Assembly (NCBI GenBank): GCA_922989275.2
Contig: OV277866.1
Location: 37,651,246 to 37,715,245 of the forward strand
Origin: Gari tellinella
Taxonomy: Eukaryota > Mollusca > Bivalvia > Cardiida > Psammobiidae
Length of the DNA: 64,000 bases
Direction of reading: 5' to 3'
Shown here: positions 62,215 to 64,000 of the stretch, one piece after another
Layout: every line of letters starts with the position of its first letter
How positions within the stretch are numbered: position 1 is the stretch's first letter
Position numbers and translations under genes: made by a program
The notes under the pieces: model-generated
Databases searched by the model: none
What the model was told of the DNA's origin: nothing
The model's input: the letters and a program-made list of their open reading frames with translations, nothing else

Positions 62215-62418
62215 AATATCTTTTTTAAAGATATTTCTTGTTAACAATTGTCGTCTGTATTTAGTTCTCAATTTTAAATTTTAAGCATTTTGATCAAAAA
62301 CATATATATAAATGGGTGTTAAACAGTTGAATCCTGATGATACGCCGCATTACACGGGGTCTGATCAAGATCCAAACTATTTGCAAACTGAACTCGGTGT
62401 GAGACAGTGAAGGGGTTA
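62215..62418. mobile_element. Family G-type element, worn
   Basis: ATTGTCGTCTGTATTTAGTT tract, alpha hairpin 62319-62385 (CGCCGCATTACACGGGG apex), GAACTCGGTGTGAGACAGTG and AAGGGGTTA end. The left terminus is lost. Confidence 0.6.
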
Positions 62419-62469
62419 GACAAAAATTATCCGAGGACAACAACTCTCGCAGGAGGAAACAATTAAAAT

Positions 62470-62756
62470 TTAACCGTTTCATGATCAAATTATCCGGGAG
62501 ATTTTTACCACTTCACCGCTTTATTGTCGTCTGATTTAGTATTGTTGTCTAAAAGACTCATTTCAAATTAAATGTTTGTGTTGCGTTTCCTGCTTGAGTC
62601 TTTCGTATTTATTTAAGGTTATATGGCTTAATAAATATCGATAAGCGTGTCAAACAGTTTGGGTCCTGATCAGACGCCGCGTCACGCGGCGTCTGACCAG
62701 GACCCAAACTGTTTGGAAACGGGCTTTAAGGCGTCATTGAGAGTGAGAGGGTTACA
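62470..62756. mobile_element. Family G-type element with long perfect alpha hairpin
   Basis: TTTAACCGTTTCATGATC left and GTGAGAGGGTTA right. The hairpin at 62648-62718 is almost perfect over 70 bp (CAAACAGTTTGGGTCCTGAT outer arm); arm changes are matched on both sides (GGGTCC/GGACCC). Confidence 0.68.
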
Positions 62757-63640
62757 TGCAGAGGTCAAGGTCAACGTCTCAGTGGGGATGCTATTTTCAC
62801 AACAAATCTGATAAATTTTACTCATGTGGTCGAGGCAATACTCTAAGGACAATTTTGTAATAAATGAGTTCAAGGTCACAGTGATTTGAAAATGACACGC
62901 GACACTCTAAAACACAAAGTTGTACTAACACGCAAACTCTTTTTTATCGCTTTAACAAAATATGATTCGGACAAGTTTATTCAATGATTGAGTTCATGTC
63001 AATGTAGCAGCGAAGTGTCAACGGTAAACGACATTCAACCATTCTAAGATGTGCTTGCACAAAAAGTTGGTAGAATCTAAATCTAGCTGAATAGTACATG
63101 TAATAGAATCTAGTAAATATGCTCAAAACAAGCTTTTCCAATAGTTAAGGTCAAAGGTCAATGTCAAAGGCACAATGACTCCGCCATTTAAAGATATACT
63201 CACACAATAGTTTGGTATCCCAAATTGATGAGGTATAAGTAATATGCTGCAAACTAAATTTTCATATACATGTAATTGAGTTCAAATGTCAAGGTCAATG
63301 TCACCGTGGCTTATCCCTTTAACTCTCAATGACTTCATGAAGCGCAGTTGCAAACAGTCTTGATCCTGATCAGACGCCGCGTAAACTACTTGTCACTTGT
63401 TATGCAATTACATCAGTTTTTATACTGCCTTAATTCTAACTCTGAAACGATATTGCAGACATTAATATTGAAGCAGACGACAATATGGCGATGAAGGGGG
63501 TAACGATAAATTTGAGAATGAAAGGGTTAAAACTGAGCTATTCAAAAGGTTGGTATATCTCAAACTGATGTAGGAAATATGCACCGAACAAGCTTTGTTC
63601 GATAAATGAGGCCCAGGGTCAATGTCATAGTCATCTCGGT
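62757..63640 (-). repeat. Diverged tandem array with AGGTCAAGGTCA motif
   Basis: TCAAGGTCAACGTC, TTCAAGGTCACAGTG, TTAAGGTCAAAGGTCAATGT and GTCAAGGTCAATGTCACCGT recur every 120-150 bp, the reverse complement of the motif at 26800-27690. A truncated alpha core (TGATCCTGATCAGACGCCGC, about 63358-63380) interrupts it. Confidence 0.6.
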
Positions 63641-64000
63641 TTGTTTTGGGACATTCTGTCATCCAAATATGTTTACTCACGAAATAAAATAACTAGAAGG
63701 AACTGATGTGTCAACTATCATCAAGCATCAGTCGAACACAATATAGCCAAAAAAAACAACTACAGTACAGTAAAAGTTATCTGCAAAAGAGATGGCAGAA
63801 AAGGGGAATAACTGATATGGTATTGTATTGAGGCAAGGGTAATGTACTTCCTGCAAGACACTTGCACTAATCTATGGTGGCATATTTCTGACACCAGTTA
63901 ACCACTTAATTATCATGATAGTTTCTTGTTTATATCTCACATAAATATTTAACTAGTTACTTATCTAGAACACTTTGGCGTTAGTTTTCAGATAATTATC
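63641..64000. other. Right edge, no gene recognised
   Basis: Contains GAAAAGGGGAATAACTG at about 63798, shared with the retroelement-like repeat at 54480-54875. Otherwise featureless and AT-rich. Confidence 0.35.

Noticed and set aside
1..64000. CRISPR array, suggested by the many near-identical palindromic repeats
   Set aside because: Spacing is hundreds to thousands of bases and irregular, repeats sit inside transposon ends, and the DNA is eukaryotic.

Overview
The window is gene-poor, repeat-dense, AT-rich animal DNA. Genes are split by GT-AG introns, and most of the sequence is short inverted-repeat elements and retroelement remains. Host genes (effector caspase, heparan sulfate 3-O-sulfotransferases, short/branched-chain acyl-CoA dehydrogenase), a tRNA-headed SINE, GACCTTGACCTTTGACC-type tandem repeats and mariner copies together suggest a mollusc, most likely a bivalve. 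The species cannot be fixed from sequence alone.

Layout. 1-760: retroelement-like repeat. 890-1825: TIR element. 2521-5927 (minus): three N-terminal exons of an ACADSB-like mitochondrial acyl-CoA dehydrogenase, with downstream exons off the left edge. About 6575-12617 (minus): a nearly complete CR1/L2-type non-LTR retrotransposon; ORF1 has PHD-like fingers and a coiled coil, ORF2 has endonuclease and RT, and the one visible lesion is a frameshift in a run of ten G. 12658-23770: nested mobile elements, including a SINE with a perfect duplication and a split MITE. 23813-29442 (plus): a two-exon caspase-3/7-like gene. 29443-45500: dense MITEs, a TTAA-flanked foldback and minisatellites. 45510-46658 and 58590-60035 (both minus): two paralogous heparan sulfate 3-O-sulfotransferase genes, with a dead mariner, more MITEs and a large foldback between them. 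60180-64000: remnants only.

The most unusual feature is a modular set of short palindromic elements. Several families with different ends and different target duplications (TA, TTAA, 6 bp) share two GC-rich hairpin cores. Core alpha (AGACGCCGxGTxACxCGGCGTCT inside GCAAACAGTTTGG...CCAAACTGTTTGC) and core beta (GCAGAATGCGCCTTAAGGCG inside TTAAAGCAGGCTGAAAG arms) recur dozens of times. One shell family with 6-bp duplications carries alpha in two copies and beta in three. This looks like core exchange or repeated nesting and is the best candidate here for an undescribed system.

The host genes are functionally independent: mitochondrial branched-chain amino acid catabolism, apoptosis, and Golgi glycosaminoglycan sulfation. 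Only the two sulfotransferases are related, by tandem duplication.
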